The notes under the pieces: generated by a model | Database searches by the model: none | What the model was told of the DNA's origin: nothing | What the model saw: only the letters and a program-made list of their open reading frames with translations | Part shown: positions 44,862 through 54,850 of the stretch, one piece after another | Layout: every line of letters begins with the position of its first letter | How positions within the stretch are numbered: the first letter of the stretch is position 1 | Source of the DNA: an uncultured Algibacter sp. | GTDB taxonomy: Bacteria > Bacteroidota > Bacteroidia > Flavobacteriales > Flavobacteriaceae | Assembly (NCBI RefSeq): GCF_947490405.1 | Contig: NZ_CANLGU010000003.1 | Coordinates: 62,001-126,000 of the forward strand | Direction: 5' to 3' | Length of the DNA: 64,000 bases | Position numbers and translations under genes: made by a program

Positions 44862-44895
44862 AAAATCCGTTAACTAGATTAGCTAACGGATTGTG
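44862..44895 (-). terminator. sucD terminator
   Basis: On the minus strand AATCCGTTA, an 11-base loop, TAACGGATT followed by TTTT. It lies 17 bases beyond the stop of sucD. Confidence 0.85.
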
Positions 44896-44911
44896 TATAT
44901 TTTAGAGGGTA

Positions 44912-45784
44912 TTAACCTATAACTTCAGCAACTTTTTTACCGATTTCGGCAGGTGAATCTACAACGTGTATCCCACAAGCTCTCATGATTTTCTTTTTGG
45001 CTTGTGCGGTATCATCACTTCCACCAACAATTGCACCAGCGTGCCCCATGGTACGTCCGGCAGGTGCAGTTTCTCCAGCTATAAACCCAACGATAGGCTT
45101 TTTACTTCCACTTTCTTTGTACCAGTTAGCAGCGTCTGCTTCTAACTGACCTCCGATTTCACCAATCATGACTACAGCTTCTGTTTCTGGGTCGTTAATA
45201 AGCAACTCAACAGCTTCTTTAGTGGTTGTTCCTATGATAGGATCTCCTCCAATTCCTATGGCTGTAGTAATACCTAAACCTTGTTTTACAACTTGATCTG
45301 CAGCTTCGTAAGTTAAAGTTCCAGATTTTGATACAATACCTACTTTACCTTCTTTAAATACAAAACCTGGCATAATACCAACTTTTGCCTCACCCGGAGT
45401 TATAACACCTGGACAGTTAGGACCTATTAGTCTACAATCTTTAGATTTTATATAGCTTGATGCAGTTATCATATCTGCAACAGGAATACCTTCTGTAATA
45501 GTAATAATTACTTTTATACCCGCATCAGCAGCTTCCATAATGGCATCGGCAGCAAATGCTGGTGGTACAAAAATAATTGTTGTATCTGCTCCTACTTGGT
45601 CTACAGCTTCTTTTACGGTATTAAAAACAGGTTTATCAAGATGAGTTTGACCACCTTTTCCTGGGGTTACACCACCTACAACGTTGGTTCCGTATTCAAT
45701 CATCTGACTAGCGTGAAATGTACCCTCGCTACCTGTAAAACCTTGAACTATAATGTTTGAATCTTTATTTACTAAAACACTCAT
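44912..45784 (-). CDS. sucD: Succinyl-CoA synthetase alpha subunit
   Basis: A 290-residue CoA-binding subunit of the TCA-cycle enzyme that makes ATP/GTP from succinyl-CoA. Motifs: [19 protein letters not shown] (CoA binding), [36 protein letters not shown] and the phosphohistidine region [11 protein letters not shown]. Length is normal. The beta subunit gene sucC is not in this window, which is common in Bacteroidetes. It has its own promoter and terminator. Confidence 0.97.
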   Translation of the reverse strand: MSVLVNKDSNIIVQGFTGSEGTFHASQMIEYGTNVVGGVTPGKGGQTHLDKPVFNTVKEAVDQVGADTTIIFVPPAFAADAIMEAADAGIKVIITITEGIPVADMITASSYIKSKDCRLIGPNCPGVITPGEAKVGIMPGFVFKEGKVGIVSKSGTLTYEAADQVVKQGLGITTAIGIGGDPIIGTTTKEAVELLINDPETEAVVMIGEIGGQLEADAANWYKESGSKKPIVGFIAGETAPAGRTMGHAGAIVGGSDDTAQAKKKIMRACGIHVVDSPAEIGKKVAEVIG

Positions 45785-45809
45785 ATTTTTCTATTTGAAT
45801 ATTGTTTTA

Positions 45810-45817
45810 CAAATGTA
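45810..45817 (-). promoter_or_regulatory. Bacteroidetes -7 box upstream of sucD
   Basis: TACATTTG on the minus strand, exact TAnnTTTG, 26 bases upstream of the sucD ATG. Confidence 0.55.
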
Positions 45818-45851
45818 ATTTTTTGAACGCACTTTTTTAACTTAAAAAAGC

Positions 45852-46784
45852 TTAATTTTTTAATTGTTTTAAAATATTAGGAATTTGCTTAATGGAAGCC
45901 ATTTCTTTTAGTTTTAAACGTACTTCTTGTATTGGCGTTCCCCAATAGGTTTTTCCTCCTTCAATAGATTTTGTAACTCCAGATTGCCCTTGAATCACAG
46001 CTTTCTTACCTATAGTTATACCGCTTGTGGTGCCAACTTGACCCCAAAGCGTTACTTCGTCTTCAATAACCACACAGCCAGCAATACCAACTTGCGATGC
46101 TATTAAACACTTTTTTCCTATGATTGTATCATGTCCTACTTGAATTAAGTTATCAAGTTTAGAACCCTCGCCTATAATGGTATCACCGCTTACACCCCTG
46201 TCAATCGTGCATCCAGCACCAATATCCACATTATCTTTTATGACGACACGCCCTCCAGATTTTAATCTATCGTAACCATCTGGTCTATTCTTATAATAGA
46301 ATGCATTAGCTCCTAAAACTGAACCTGAGTGAATTGTGACGTTATCACCAATTATTGCATCATCATAAATACTTACATTTGAATGTATTGTACAATTATT
46401 ACCAATAACGACATGATGCCCAATGAATACATTTGGTTGAATGATGGTTTTGTTACCTATTCTTGCTGAATTAGAAATTGCTGTTGTTGCCGCTACAAAC
46501 GGTTTAAAGTGATTAGTTAATTTATTAAAATCTCTAAAAGGGTCATCACTTACCAATAATGCTTTTCCCTTTGGGCAGACTACTTCTTTGTTAATAAGAA
46601 TTATAGTTGCAGCCGATTCTAGAGCTTTATCATAATATTTTGGATGATCCACAAAAACAATATCTCCAGGCTCTACAACGTGAATCTCATTCATGCCTAA
46701 AACCTGAAAATTAGCATCGCCTACAAACTTACAGTCTATTAAATTTGCTATGCTTTTTAAAGTATGTGGTTTAGGAAACTTCAA
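45852..46784 (-). CDS. LpxD-like acyltransferase, second paralogue
   Basis: A 310-residue left-handed beta-helix protein of the LpxD family. An N-terminal uridine-binding-like domain (about 1-100, KFPKPHTLKSIANLIDCKF) is followed by hexapeptide repeats (IGNKTIIQPNVFIGHHVVIGNNCTIHSN...) and the catalytic-site stretch LIQVGHDTIIGKKC with its conserved His. It is shorter than LpxD proper (340 residues, 49564-50586) and lies at the other end of the same operon, 2 bases after efp. It may act on a different acceptor or acyl chain; this is not decidable from sequence. Confidence 0.82.
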   Translation of the reverse strand: MKFPKPHTLKSIANLIDCKFVGDANFQVLGMNEIHVVEPGDIVFVDHPKYYDKALESAATIILINKEVVCPKGKALLVSDDPFRDFNKLTNHFKPFVAATTAISNSARIGNKTIIQPNVFIGHHVVIGNNCTIHSNVSIYDDAIIGDNVTIHSGSVLGANAFYYKNRPDGYDRLKSGGRVVIKDNVDIGAGCTIDRGVSGDTIIGEGSKLDNLIQVGHDTIIGKKCLIASQVGIAGCVVIEDEVTLWGQVGTTSGITIGKKAVIQGQSGVTKSIEGGKTYWGTPIQEVRLKLKEMASIKQIPNILKQLKN

Positions 46785-46786
46785 AC

Positions 46787-47353
46787 TTATTCTTTAACAC
46801 GTTCTTTATAAGTTCCTTTTTCTGTTTCTATTTTAATTTTATCACCTTCATTTATAAATAAAGGTACGTTTACTTCTGCTCCAGTTTCTACTGTTGCAGG
46901 TTTTGTAGCATTCGTTGCTGTATTTCCTTTTACACCAGGTTCAGTATGAGTAACCTCCAAAATAACACTTGCTGGTAAATCAACAGATAATGGCATATTG
47001 TCTTCAGTATTGATAAGTACAGTAACAACTTCTCCTTCTTTCATTAATCCAGGGTTATCTAAAGCAGCTTCTAATAAACGAATCTGAGTATAATCTGCTT
47101 CATTCATGAAATGGTAAAACTCACCATCATTATACAAATATTGAAATTTGTGAGTTTCAACACGAACATCTTCTATTTTATGTCCAGCGGAAAATGTATT
47201 ATCGATGACTTTACCCGTAGTTACACTTTTAAGTTTTGTTCTTACAAATGCAGGCCCTTTACCTGGTTTAACGTGTAAAAATTCAATGATTTTAAATATA
47301 TCATGATTATATCTTATGCATAATCCGTTTCTAATGTCACTTGTACTAGCCAT
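46787..47353 (-). CDS. efp: Elongation factor P
   Basis: A 188-residue, three-domain translation factor that relieves ribosome stalling at poly-proline. Motifs: SDIRNGLCIRYNHDIFKIIEFLHVKPGKGPAFVRTKLK and the C-terminal GDKIKIETEKGTYKERVK. The loop that is modified in E. coli (KPGK, here HVKPGKGPA) keeps its Lys. It is embedded in the lipid A operon, a common Bacteroidetes arrangement. Confidence 0.96.
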   Translation of the reverse strand: MASTSDIRNGLCIRYNHDIFKIIEFLHVKPGKGPAFVRTKLKSVTTGKVIDNTFSAGHKIEDVRVETHKFQYLYNDGEFYHFMNEADYTQIRLLEAALDNPGLMKEGEVVTVLINTEDNMPLSVDLPASVILEVTHTEPGVKGNTATNATKPATVETGAEVNVPLFINEGDKIKIETEKGTYKERVKE

Positions 47354-47379
47354 ATTTAATGTGTTGTAATGTCGTTATT

Positions 47380-48165
47380 TTAATTTGATTTGAAATACCC
47401 TTTCATGATGCCTCGATGCGAGTTTTTAATAAACTGAAGTATTTCGTCACGCTCAGGAGTTGCTTGCATTTCTGCTTCAATAATATCTGCTGCTTGAGAA
47501 TTGTTGTAATTCTTTTGGTATAAGATTCTGAATATATCTTGAATTTCTCTAATTTTTTCTGTTGAAAACCCTCGTCTTCTTAATCCCACTGAGTTAATCC
47601 CTACATAAGATAAAGGTTCTCGAGCTGCTTTAACAAATGGAGGAACATCTTTTCTTACCAAAGACCCACCTGTTACAAAAGCATGATTGCCAACTGAAAC
47701 AAACTGATGAACAGCTGTCATACCTGCTAAAACCACATAATCACCAACGGTAATGTGACCAGCCAGTGTACTATTATTTGAAAATATACAGTTATTGCCA
47801 ACAATACAATCATGTGCTATATGGCAATAGGCCATAATCAAACAGTTATCTCCAACAACGGTTTTCATTCTGTCTGTTGTACCTCTGTTTATAGTTACAC
47901 ATTCTCTAATGGTAACATTATTTCCAATTTCAACAGTTGTATCTTCATCATTATATTTTAAATCCTGAGGAACAGCAGAAATAACAGAACCTGGAAAAAT
48001 ATTACAGTTTTTCCCAATTCTTGCACCTTCCATGATGGTAACGTTACTTCCTATCCAAGTGCCTTCACCAATTTTTACGTTGTTATGAATGGTAGCGAAA
48101 GGTTCTATAACTACGTTTTTTGCAATTTTTGCACCAGGATGCACATAAGCTAAAGGTTGGTTCAT
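47380..48165 (-). CDS. lpxA: UDP-N-acetylglucosamine acyltransferase
   Basis: A 261-residue left-handed beta-helix enzyme that starts lipid A synthesis by 3-O-acylation of UDP-GlcNAc. Motifs: YVHPGAKIAKNVVIEPFATIHNNVKIGEGTWIGSNV, the catalytic His region NCLIMAYCHIAHDC, HQFVSVGNHAFVTGGS and C-terminal GLRRRGFSTEKI. It starts one base after lpxC-fabZ. Confidence 0.96.
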   Translation of the reverse strand: MNQPLAYVHPGAKIAKNVVIEPFATIHNNVKIGEGTWIGSNVTIMEGARIGKNCNIFPGSVISAVPQDLKYNDEDTTVEIGNNVTIRECVTINRGTTDRMKTVVGDNCLIMAYCHIAHDCIVGNNCIFSNNSTLAGHITVGDYVVLAGMTAVHQFVSVGNHAFVTGGSLVRKDVPPFVKAAREPLSYVGINSVGLRRRGFSTEKIREIQDIFRILYQKNYNNSQAADIIEAEMQATPERDEILQFIKNSHRGIMKGYFKSN

Positions 48166-48166
48166 G

Positions 48167-49573
48167 TTATTTTACTTTAGAGATTTGAGCCATTAGTTCA
48201 GCTTCAGCACATAATTTTCCATTTGCATACGCATACCCTTGCATATGACAAATACCGCGGCGAATTGGCGTTATTAATGAGCAACTAAATATTAAGGTAT
48301 CACCGGGGCTTACTTTTTGTTTGAACTTAACATTATCCATTTTCATGAAAAAAGTTAAATAGTTTTCAGGATCTGGTACTGTATTTAAAACTAAAATACC
48401 ACCAGTTTGAGCCATAGCTTCAACAATTAAAACACCAGGCATTACTGGGGCTCCTGGGAAATGACCTTTAAAAAATTCTTCATTCATGGTCACATTCTTT
48501 GTAGCGACAACATGCTTATCAGAAAGTTCAAAAACCTTATCTATTAATAAGAAAGGTTGTCTATGTGGTAACATAGCCATAATTTGAGTAACATCCATTA
48601 GTGGTGGTTGATTCAAATCTATACTTGGTACGTTATTACGACGATCGTTTTTGATAATCTTTGCTAATTTCTTAGCAAATTGTGTGTTTACAAAATGCCC
48701 GGGTTTATTGGCTATTACTTTTCCACGGATTCTAGTACCTATTAAAGCTAAATCGCCTAAAACATCTAATAATTTATGTCTAGCGGCTTCATTAGGGTGG
48801 TGTAGAGTTAAATTATCTAGAATGCCGTTGGGCTTCACTGCAATTGAATCTTTTTTAAATGCCACTTTAAGTTTTTCCATGGTTTCTGGTGATAGTGCTT
48901 TATCAACATAAACAATTGCATTGTTTAAATCACCGCCTTTTATTAAACCATGCTCTAGTAGCATTTCAATTTCATGTAAAAAACTAAACGTTCTAGAATC
49001 TGAAATATCCTTTTTAAAATCTGAAATATGATTTAAAGTTGCGTTTTGAGTTCCTAAAACTTTCGTTCCAAAATCTACCATAGTAGTAATTTGGTACTCT
49101 TTTGAAGGCATAACAAGAATTTCACTTCCTGTTTCTTCATCTACATAAGATACAATATCTGTAATAACAAATTCTTCTCTAAAAGCATCAAGCTCAATAA
49201 CACCAGCTTTTTCAATAGCTTCAACAAAAAACTTTGATGATCCATCCATAATTGGTGGTTCAGAAGCATTAAGTTCAATAATCGCATTATCTACATCTAA
49301 ACCAACTAGTGCAGCTAATACATGTTCAGAAGTTTGGATAGTAACTCCATTTTTTTCTAAACATGTTCCTCTTTGGGTATTTGTAACATAATTAGCATCA
49401 GCCTTAATAACAGGCTCTCCTTCTAAATCAACTCGTTTAAAAGAAAATCCAGAATTAACTTTTGCGGGTTTAAATGTTAAGGTTACATCTTTACCAGTAT
49501 GTAAACCTACTCCTGTTAGGGAGATTTCTTCTTTAATGGTTTTTTGCTTAATTTCTGTATTGACTATTCCCAT
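48167..49573 (-). CDS. lpxC/fabZ: Bifunctional UDP-3-O-acyl-GlcNAc deacetylase / 3-hydroxyacyl-ACP dehydratase
   Basis: A 468-residue fusion known from Bacteroidetes. LpxC part (about 1-310): zinc ligands H84 ([11 protein letters not shown]) and H/D in [14 protein letters not shown]. FabZ part (about 320-468): active His in [14 protein letters not shown] and [23 protein letters not shown]. It couples the committed step of lipid A synthesis and fatty acid dehydration in one protein. It overlaps the lpxD end by 10 bases. Confidence 0.97.
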   Translation of the reverse strand: MGIVNTEIKQKTIKEEISLTGVGLHTGKDVTLTFKPAKVNSGFSFKRVDLEGEPVIKADANYVTNTQRGTCLEKNGVTIQTSEHVLAALVGLDVDNAIIELNASEPPIMDGSSKFFVEAIEKAGVIELDAFREEFVITDIVSYVDEETGSEILVMPSKEYQITTMVDFGTKVLGTQNATLNHISDFKKDISDSRTFSFLHEIEMLLEHGLIKGGDLNNAIVYVDKALSPETMEKLKVAFKKDSIAVKPNGILDNLTLHHPNEAARHKLLDVLGDLALIGTRIRGKVIANKPGHFVNTQFAKKLAKIIKNDRRNNVPSIDLNQPPLMDVTQIMAMLPHRQPFLLIDKVFELSDKHVVATKNVTMNEEFFKGHFPGAPVMPGVLIVEAMAQTGGILVLNTVPDPENYLTFFMKMDNVKFKQKVSPGDTLIFSCSLITPIRRGICHMQGYAYANGKLCAEAELMAQISKVK

Positions 49574-50586
49574 TTATTTTTTTCTAAGTCATTTATGTTT
49601 TTAACTATGCTTGGTAAATTTTTAAAATGTACGTAAGCTTTATTGTAATCTCCATATGGTAACGCTGGAGAGCCTTGAAGCACTTCATTATCTTTAACAT
49701 GTCTACCAATACCAGACTGAGCTTGTATTTTTACATTGTCACCAATTGTAATATGACCAACAATACCTACTTGTCCACCGATTTGACAATTCTCGCCAAT
49801 TTTAGTAGAGCCAGCGATCCCTGTTTGGGCAGCTATTACTGTATTTCTACCAATCTCTACGTTGTGCGCTATTTGTATTTGATTATCCAATTTCACACCC
49901 CTACGTATTATTGTTGAACCCAAAGTGGCTCTATCTATGGTAGTGGCAGCTCCAATATCAACAAAATCTTCTAACACAACATTACCTATTTGCGGTACTT
50001 TACTATACTCACCTGATTCATTAGGAGCAAAACCAAATCCATCAGCACCAATAATAGCACCTGAATTTATAACACAGTTGTTTCCAATAACAGACTCTGA
50101 GTAAACTTTTGCACCAGAGAAAACTACAGTATCATCACCAATAACTACGTTATCTCCAATATAAGCACCGGGAAAAATTTTTACATTTTTGCCAATTTTC
50201 ACATTTTCTCCTAAATAAGAAAAAGCTCCTAGATAAATAGATTCATCATAACTTGCTGATTCAGCGATATAAACTGGTTGCTCTATACCTTGTTTGTTGT
50301 TTTTTACTTGATTGTAATATTCTAGTAATTTAGAAAAAGATTCATAAGAATCTTCAACTTTAATAAGTGTTGTGCTAAGGTCTTCTTCTGGAGTAAAAGA
50401 TTTGTTTACAATAGTTATAGAAGCCTTTGTTGTATAAATATAAGGTGTGTATTTCGGGTTAGCCAAAAAGGTTAAAGACCCCTCGAGACCTTCTTCAATT
50501 TTGGAAAGTTTTGATACTTCAACATCAGGATTTCCAACAACATCGCCTTCTAATATTCCTGCTATTTGTTGTGCCGTAAATTTCAC
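49564..50586 (-). CDS. lpxD: UDP-3-O-acylglucosamine N-acyltransferase
   Basis: A 340-residue enzyme of normal length: uridine-binding N-terminal domain (about 1-100, [45 protein letters not shown]), hexapeptide beta-helix, the catalytic His in [16 protein letters not shown], and a C-terminal helix ([26 protein letters not shown]). It is the second gene of the operon after the HD hydrolase; a shorter paralogue closes it. Confidence 0.95.
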   Translation of the reverse strand: MKFTAQQIAGILEGDVVGNPDVEVSKLSKIEEGLEGSLTFLANPKYTPYIYTTKASITIVNKSFTPEEDLSTTLIKVEDSYESFSKLLEYYNQVKNNKQGIEQPVYIAESASYDESIYLGAFSYLGENVKIGKNVKIFPGAYIGDNVVIGDDTVVFSGAKVYSESVIGNNCVINSGAIIGADGFGFAPNESGEYSKVPQIGNVVLEDFVDIGAATTIDRATLGSTIIRRGVKLDNQIQIAHNVEIGRNTVIAAQTGIAGSTKIGENCQIGGQVGIVGHITIGDNVKIQAQSGIGRHVKDNEVLQGSPALPYGDYNKAYVHFKNLPSIVKNINDLEKNKWE

Positions 50587-50642
50587 ACTTGTGTAGTTTG
50601 TTTTGTTTTTTGTTTGATTGACGCAAAAATAGGAAAAATGTG

Positions 50643-51863
50643 TTAAACTTTAACCTTAGGATAACATATATAATATTTTGTAACTGGTTTTGACAAAGCC
50701 TTAAGATTCAATTGATCTGAAGCTTTTACAATATCTTCAATCTTTCCAGACTTGTGTAGGATATTAATTCGTTTGGTTTTAACTTGGTATGCCTGGTTTG
50801 AAATACTTCCCTGAAATACAAAATATTTTGCTTCCTCTTCAGAGATATTATAATTTTTTATAAGAGACTCCACATGCTTTTTTAGGTTGCCTTCTTTAAC
50901 TGGTTTATTTTTCATCTTGATTTTGAGAAGATTTCTATTAATTATCATCTCACACAAGTTACTGAGCACAAAATCTTCATGATATTGCCACTGTTTCATT
51001 GCAGAAATAATATCATAATCGTCTAATTTCGAAAACACCTCTAAAGTCTCATTTGTAAAATTCTTATTTGATATTTTATGCTTCAGAAAATAAATTAGTG
51101 CATCACTAGCCATAAGCACTTCACCCAAATTATAAAGTTCTTTGGCTCTCTTTAAAACTCTAATAAGTAACTGTTCTGCAGCTAAACCTGTTTTATGCAG
51201 ATACACTTGCCAATACATTAAACGTCTTGCAATTATAAATTTCTCTACACTATAAACTCCTTTTTCTTCAACAACTAATTCATCATTTACAGCGTTTAAC
51301 ATAGTAATAAGGCGTTCACTATTAATATTACCCTCAGCTACTCCTGTATAAAAGCTATCGCGCTTTAAATAGTCTGCTCTATCCATATCCAATTGACTAG
51401 AAATAAGCTGACACATGAATTTTCTTTTGTATTCTCCTTTAAATATTTGAATAGCTAGCGTTAAACTTCCGTTAAATTCTTCATTTAAACGTTCCATAAA
51501 AAGTAGTGAAATCTCTTCATGTGAAACGTTATCTACTATAGAATGTTCCATAGCATGAGAGAAAGGTCCATGACCAATATCATGAAGCAGAATAGCCACA
51601 TACAATCCTGTTTCTTCTTCCTCTGAAATTGTAACTCCTTTAAAACGAAGTACATTAACTGCTTGCTGCATTAAATGCACACAGCCAATAGCATGATGAA
51701 ATCTGGTATGATGTGCCCCTGGATAAACCAAATAAGACATCCCCATTTGTGTGATTCTACGTAAGCGCTGAAAATATTTATGTTGAATTAGGTCAAAAAT
51801 AAGCGAATTAGGAATTGTAATAAATCCGTAAATTGGGTCGTTTAATATTTTAAGTTTGTTCAA
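50643..51863 (-). CDS. HD-domain phosphohydrolase
   Basis: A 406-residue cytoplasmic HD-superfamily protein with the His-Asp motif [19 protein letters not shown] and an upstream His ([19 protein letters not shown]), giving the H...HD...D metal ligands. Similar proteins act as dNTP triphosphohydrolases or nucleotide phosphohydrolases; the substrate here cannot be inferred. It heads the lipid A operon, with a -7 box at 51891-51898, and is divergent from porX. Confidence 0.88.
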   Translation of the reverse strand: MNKLKILNDPIYGFITIPNSLIFDLIQHKYFQRLRRITQMGMSYLVYPGAHHTRFHHAIGCVHLMQQAVNVLRFKGVTISEEEETGLYVAILLHDIGHGPFSHAMEHSIVDNVSHEEISLLFMERLNEEFNGSLTLAIQIFKGEYKRKFMCQLISSQLDMDRADYLKRDSFYTGVAEGNINSERLITMLNAVNDELVVEEKGVYSVEKFIIARRLMYWQVYLHKTGLAAEQLLIRVLKRAKELYNLGEVLMASDALIYFLKHKISNKNFTNETLEVFSKLDDYDIISAMKQWQYHEDFVLSNLCEMIINRNLLKIKMKNKPVKEGNLKKHVESLIKNYNISEEEAKYFVFQGSISNQAYQVKTKRINILHKSGKIEDIVKASDQLNLKALSKPVTKYYICYPKVKV

Positions 51864-51890
51864 ACTTTTACATTTAGCATTAGATGTTTA

Positions 51891-51898
51891 CAAATATA
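51891..51898 (-). promoter_or_regulatory. Bacteroidetes -7 box for the HD/lpx operon
   Basis: TATATTTG on the minus strand, exact TAnnTTTG, 28 bases upstream of the HD gene ATG. The -33 box is not clear. Confidence 0.5.
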
Positions 51899-51972
51899 AC
51901 TATATGAACCTATAATAAAACTTTGATGCAAAAACGATTAAATAGCTACAATAACACTATAAAAACTATACT

Positions 51973-53520
51973 ATGATAAACATACTTTGGGTTGATGATG
52001 AAATTGATTTATTAAAACCACATATTTTATTTCTTGAGAAGAAAAACTATCAAGTAACAACTTGTAACAGTGGTACTGAAGCTATTGATATTTTAGATGA
52101 AAAGAATTTTGATATTGTTTTTTTAGATGAAAACATGCCAGGTTTAACGGGGCTTGAAACTTTAAATGAAATTAAGGAGAAAAAAGACACGCTTCCAGTA
52201 GTAATGATTACAAAAAGTGAGGAGGAGTATATTATGGAAGAGGCTATTGGTAATAAAATTGCAGATTACTTGATTAAACCTGTAAACCCAAATCAAATAT
52301 TATTAAGTCTGAAGAAAAATTTGGATCATTCCAGATTAGTTTCTGAGAAAACCACATCTAATTATCAGCAAGAGTTTCGGAAAATAGCTATGGACTTATC
52401 TATGGTTAATAGTTATGAAGAATGGGTTAATTTATATCAAAAATTGATATACTGGGAAATTCAGTTAGAAGATATTGAAGATGCTGGTATGTTTGAAATT
52501 TTAGAATCTCAGAAAAACGAGGCAAATATTCAATTCGGAAAATTTATTGAAAAAAATTATGCCGATTGGTTTAGGCCGCATACTGATGCTCCTGTAATGT
52601 CTCATACTTTATTTAAAGATAAAATAGTACCAGAAATTAATAAAGAGCAACCTACATTACTTGTTGTAATAGATAATTTACGTTACGATCAATGGAAAGT
52701 TTTTGAACCTATTATAAATAACTACTATAAGAAGAACAAAGAAGAAGCGTTTTATAGCATTTTACCTACTGCTACTCAATATGCTAGAAATGCTATTTTT
52801 TCAGGTTTGATGCCAAGTGATATGGAAAAATTATTTCCTCAGTATTGGAAAAATGATATTGATGAAGGCGGAAAAAACATGCACGAAGCTGATTTTTTAG
52901 AAGCTCAAATGAAACGTTTAGGATTAACTCATTTAAACTATGAGTATCATAAAATTACCAACTTAAAAAATGGAAAAAAATTAGCTGATAATTTTAAATC
53001 TTTAAAGAATAATGATTTAACAGTTGTTGTGTATAATTTTGTTGATATGCTTTCACACTCCAAAACAGAAATGGAAGTTGTTAAAGAATTAGCGTCTAAT
53101 GATAAGGCATATAGATCCTTAACACTTAGCTGGTTTAAAAACTCGCCTCTTTTAGATATGATTCAACAGGCGAACCAATTAGGGTTTAAATTAATTTTAA
53201 CTACAGATCATGGTACCATTAATGTTAAAAACCCATCTAAAGTGATAGGAGATAGAGATACCAGCTTAAACCTTCGATACAAAACAGGCAGAAGTTTAAC
53301 TTATGAGAATAAAGATGTATTCGTAGCAAAAGACCCAAAAGAACTCCACCTCCCCTCTATAACCATGAGTAGCTCTTACATATTTGCCAAAAGCGACTTG
53401 TTTTTTGCCTATCCAAACAATTACAACCACTACGTTAGTTATTATAGAAATACCTATCAACATGGTGGTGTTTCATTAGAAGAAATGATTATTCCATTTG
53501 TTGTTTTTAATCCTAAATAA
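51973..53520 (+). CDS. porX: PorX-like response regulator with PglZ domain
   Basis: A 515-residue protein. Receiver domain at about 1-120 with phosphoacceptor Asp52 (DIVFLDENMPG) and conserved Lys in YLIKPVNP. A helical linker is followed by a PglZ alkaline-phosphatase-superfamily domain from about 225 (LLVVIDNLRYDQW, SILPTATQYARNAIFSGLMP, LTTDHGTINV, QHGGVSLEEMIIPFVVF) with the metal-binding Asp/His residues kept. PorX is the Bacteroidetes regulator, with PorY, of type IX secretion genes, and in P. gingivalis its PglZ domain has phosphodiesterase activity. The gene order with tsaE and alanine dehydrogenase is common in the family. It connects to the T9SS-sorted protein at 12183. Confidence 0.93.
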   Translation: MINILWVDDEIDLLKPHILFLEKKNYQVTTCNSGTEAIDILDEKNFDIVFLDENMPGLTGLETLNEIKEKKDTLPVVMITKSEEEYIMEEAIGNKIADYLIKPVNPNQILLSLKKNLDHSRLVSEKTTSNYQQEFRKIAMDLSMVNSYEEWVNLYQKLIYWEIQLEDIEDAGMFEILESQKNEANIQFGKFIEKNYADWFRPHTDAPVMSHTLFKDKIVPEINKEQPTLLVVIDNLRYDQWKVFEPIINNYYKKNKEEAFYSILPTATQYARNAIFSGLMPSDMEKLFPQYWKNDIDEGGKNMHEADFLEAQMKRLGLTHLNYEYHKITNLKNGKKLADNFKSLKNNDLTVVVYNFVDMLSHSKTEMEVVKELASNDKAYRSLTLSWFKNSPLLDMIQQANQLGFKLILTTDHGTINVKNPSKVIGDRDTSLNLRYKTGRSLTYENKDVFVAKDPKELHLPSITMSSSYIFAKSDLFFAYPNNYNHYVSYYRNTYQHGGVSLEEMIIPFVVFNPK

Positions 53521-53613
53521 CTCCATAAAAAGCAATTATTATCGATGAAATACATTTTTTACTAGGTTTTTTGGTTTTTTATAACTAATATTGTATCTAA
53601 ATTTTACTAAAAA

Positions 53614-54024
53614 TTGGAAATTAATTATGGAATTGATGAGATTGAGCAGGTTGCTAAAAATCTTATTAAGAATGTAAAAACGAAAACGTTACTTTTTTAT
53701 GGTGACATGGGTGTTGGAAAAACATCTCTTATCAAAGCTTTAGTAAAAGCTTTTGGAAGTAATGATGCTGTTAGTAGCCCATCTTTTTCAATTGTAAATG
53801 AATATAAATTGGGTGATGAATTAATATATCACTTTGATTTATATAGAATTGAAGATATTGAAGAGTTATATAATTTTGGAATTGAAGATTATTTAGATTC
53901 TAATCATTGGAAATTAATAGAATGGCCAGAAAAAATTAAAAGTCTTTTAGATGAAAATTTTGATGTAATTAAATTAAAATTAGACAAAAATAACAATCGA
54001 ATTATAAGTTTAAATAAAACGTAA
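53614..54024 (+). CDS. tsaE: tRNA threonylcarbamoyladenosine biosynthesis ATPase TsaE
   Basis: A 136-residue P-loop ATPase needed for t6A37 tRNA modification. Walker A is GDMGVGKTSLIKAL, and later NEYKLGDELIYHFDLYRIE and LIEWPEKI are typical. The only start giving a complete protein is TTG at 53614 (peptide MEINYGIDEIEQVAKNL). The first in-frame ATG is inside the P-loop, and homologues begin M-E-I, so a TTG start is well supported. Confidence 0.93.
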   Translation: MEINYGIDEIEQVAKNLIKNVKTKTLLFYGDMGVGKTSLIKALVKAFGSNDAVSSPSFSIVNEYKLGDELIYHFDLYRIEDIEELYNFGIEDYLDSNHWKLIEWPEKIKSLLDENFDVIKLKLDKNNNRIISLNKT

Positions 54025-54177
54025 AAACCTAATAACCTGCTAGCTTATGACTAACAAATAATATGCTTTACTCCTTTATTTTGAAGTTTTACGGGAAACC
54101 CACATCAAGAATTTTAAAAATCACTGTTTTTAACATAATTTTAACATTTATTGATTAACTTCACGATAGTCATTATT

Positions 54178-54185
54178 TACATTTG
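54178..54185 (+). promoter_or_regulatory. Bacteroidetes -7 box before the 45-aa gene
   Basis: TACATTTG, exact TAnnTTTG, 28 bases upstream of the ATG at 54214. A TTG lies at 54151, a spacing of 24 bases, somewhat long. Confidence 0.5.
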
Positions 54186-54213
54186 GGTATTAATTAATTA
54201 AATCCCTTATAAA

Positions 54214-54351
54214 ATGAAGACTAAAAAGTACTTAATTGCAATTGCAATTTTCGGAGGCGTGTTATTTATGGCACAAGCTGCAAACCAGTATAATATTGAT
54301 GCAGAACAAACAGCACAAATTAAAAAGAAGCCAAGACCAATCATTCGCTAA
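54214..54351 (+). CDS. Tiny exported protein (45 aa)
   Basis: A 45-residue ORF with a signal-peptide-like N-terminus (MKTKKYLIAIAIFGGVLFMA) and a short basic tail (DAEQTAQIKKKPRPIIR). It has a good promoter box upstream. I recall similar short proteins in front of the following membrane gene in flavobacteria, but no function is known. It overlaps the 5' part of the next gene in another frame by 53 bases. Confidence 0.6.
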   Translation: MKTKKYLIAIAIFGGVLFMAQAANQYNIDAEQTAQIKKKPRPIIR

Positions 54352-54850
54352 ACAAAACAAAGTTTCAAAAGGTTTAGTTTTAGGAAGCGTCATTGCTACC
54401 CTAATTTCTTTAACACCTTATTTATTTACTTTATATGAAAGTGTTCCAAAACAACGCGTTTGGAACACTTTTTTATTTACTTATGATAGCAGTATATGGC
54501 TAGATGCTAATTATGCTATGTGGGTTTTTACGGGTAAAATAATACCCTTATTTCTTCTTTTTATTTGGTTTTTCACTTGTAGGCATTGGTGGTATCATTC
54601 ACTTCTAGTGCCTATGGCAATGTATATTTTTCATATTTTTGACGTTTTTAATGCTGAAAATAAATATTTAGATGAGTTTCAATTAGTTTATATGATTCCT
54701 ATAATGGCTATTATAATACCATCAATATATCTCATTAGAGCTAGAATATTCAATAAAATCAATGATGCAAACAAATCCCTGGAAGAATTAGAAAACGAAT
54801 TTAAAATTACCCCAAAAAACTTTTGGGGTAAAGTAAAAGATTACTTTTAG
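54299..54850 (+). CDS. Membrane protein of unknown function
   Basis: A 183-residue protein from the ATG at 54299; further upstream (to 54236) the frame is open, but those codons lie in the preceding gene. Three or four membrane helices: about 30-50 (GLVLGSVIATLISLTPYLF), 75-95, 105-120 and 135-155, with WWYHSLLVPMAMYIFHIFDVFN between. The tail is cytoplasmic and Glu-rich. The family is common in Flavobacteriaceae and uncharacterised. No better in-frame start exists after the 45-aa gene, so it is probably translated from inside it. The 3' end overlaps the convergent receptor gene by four bases. Confidence 0.65.
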   Translation: MQNKQHKLKRSQDQSFAKQNKVSKGLVLGSVIATLISLTPYLFTLYESVPKQRVWNTFLFTYDSSIWLDANYAMWVFTGKIIPLFLLFIWFFTCRHWWYHSLLVPMAMYIFHIFDVFNAENKYLDEFQLVYMIPIMAIIIPSIYLIRARIFNKINDANKSLEELENEFKITPKNFWGKVKDYF

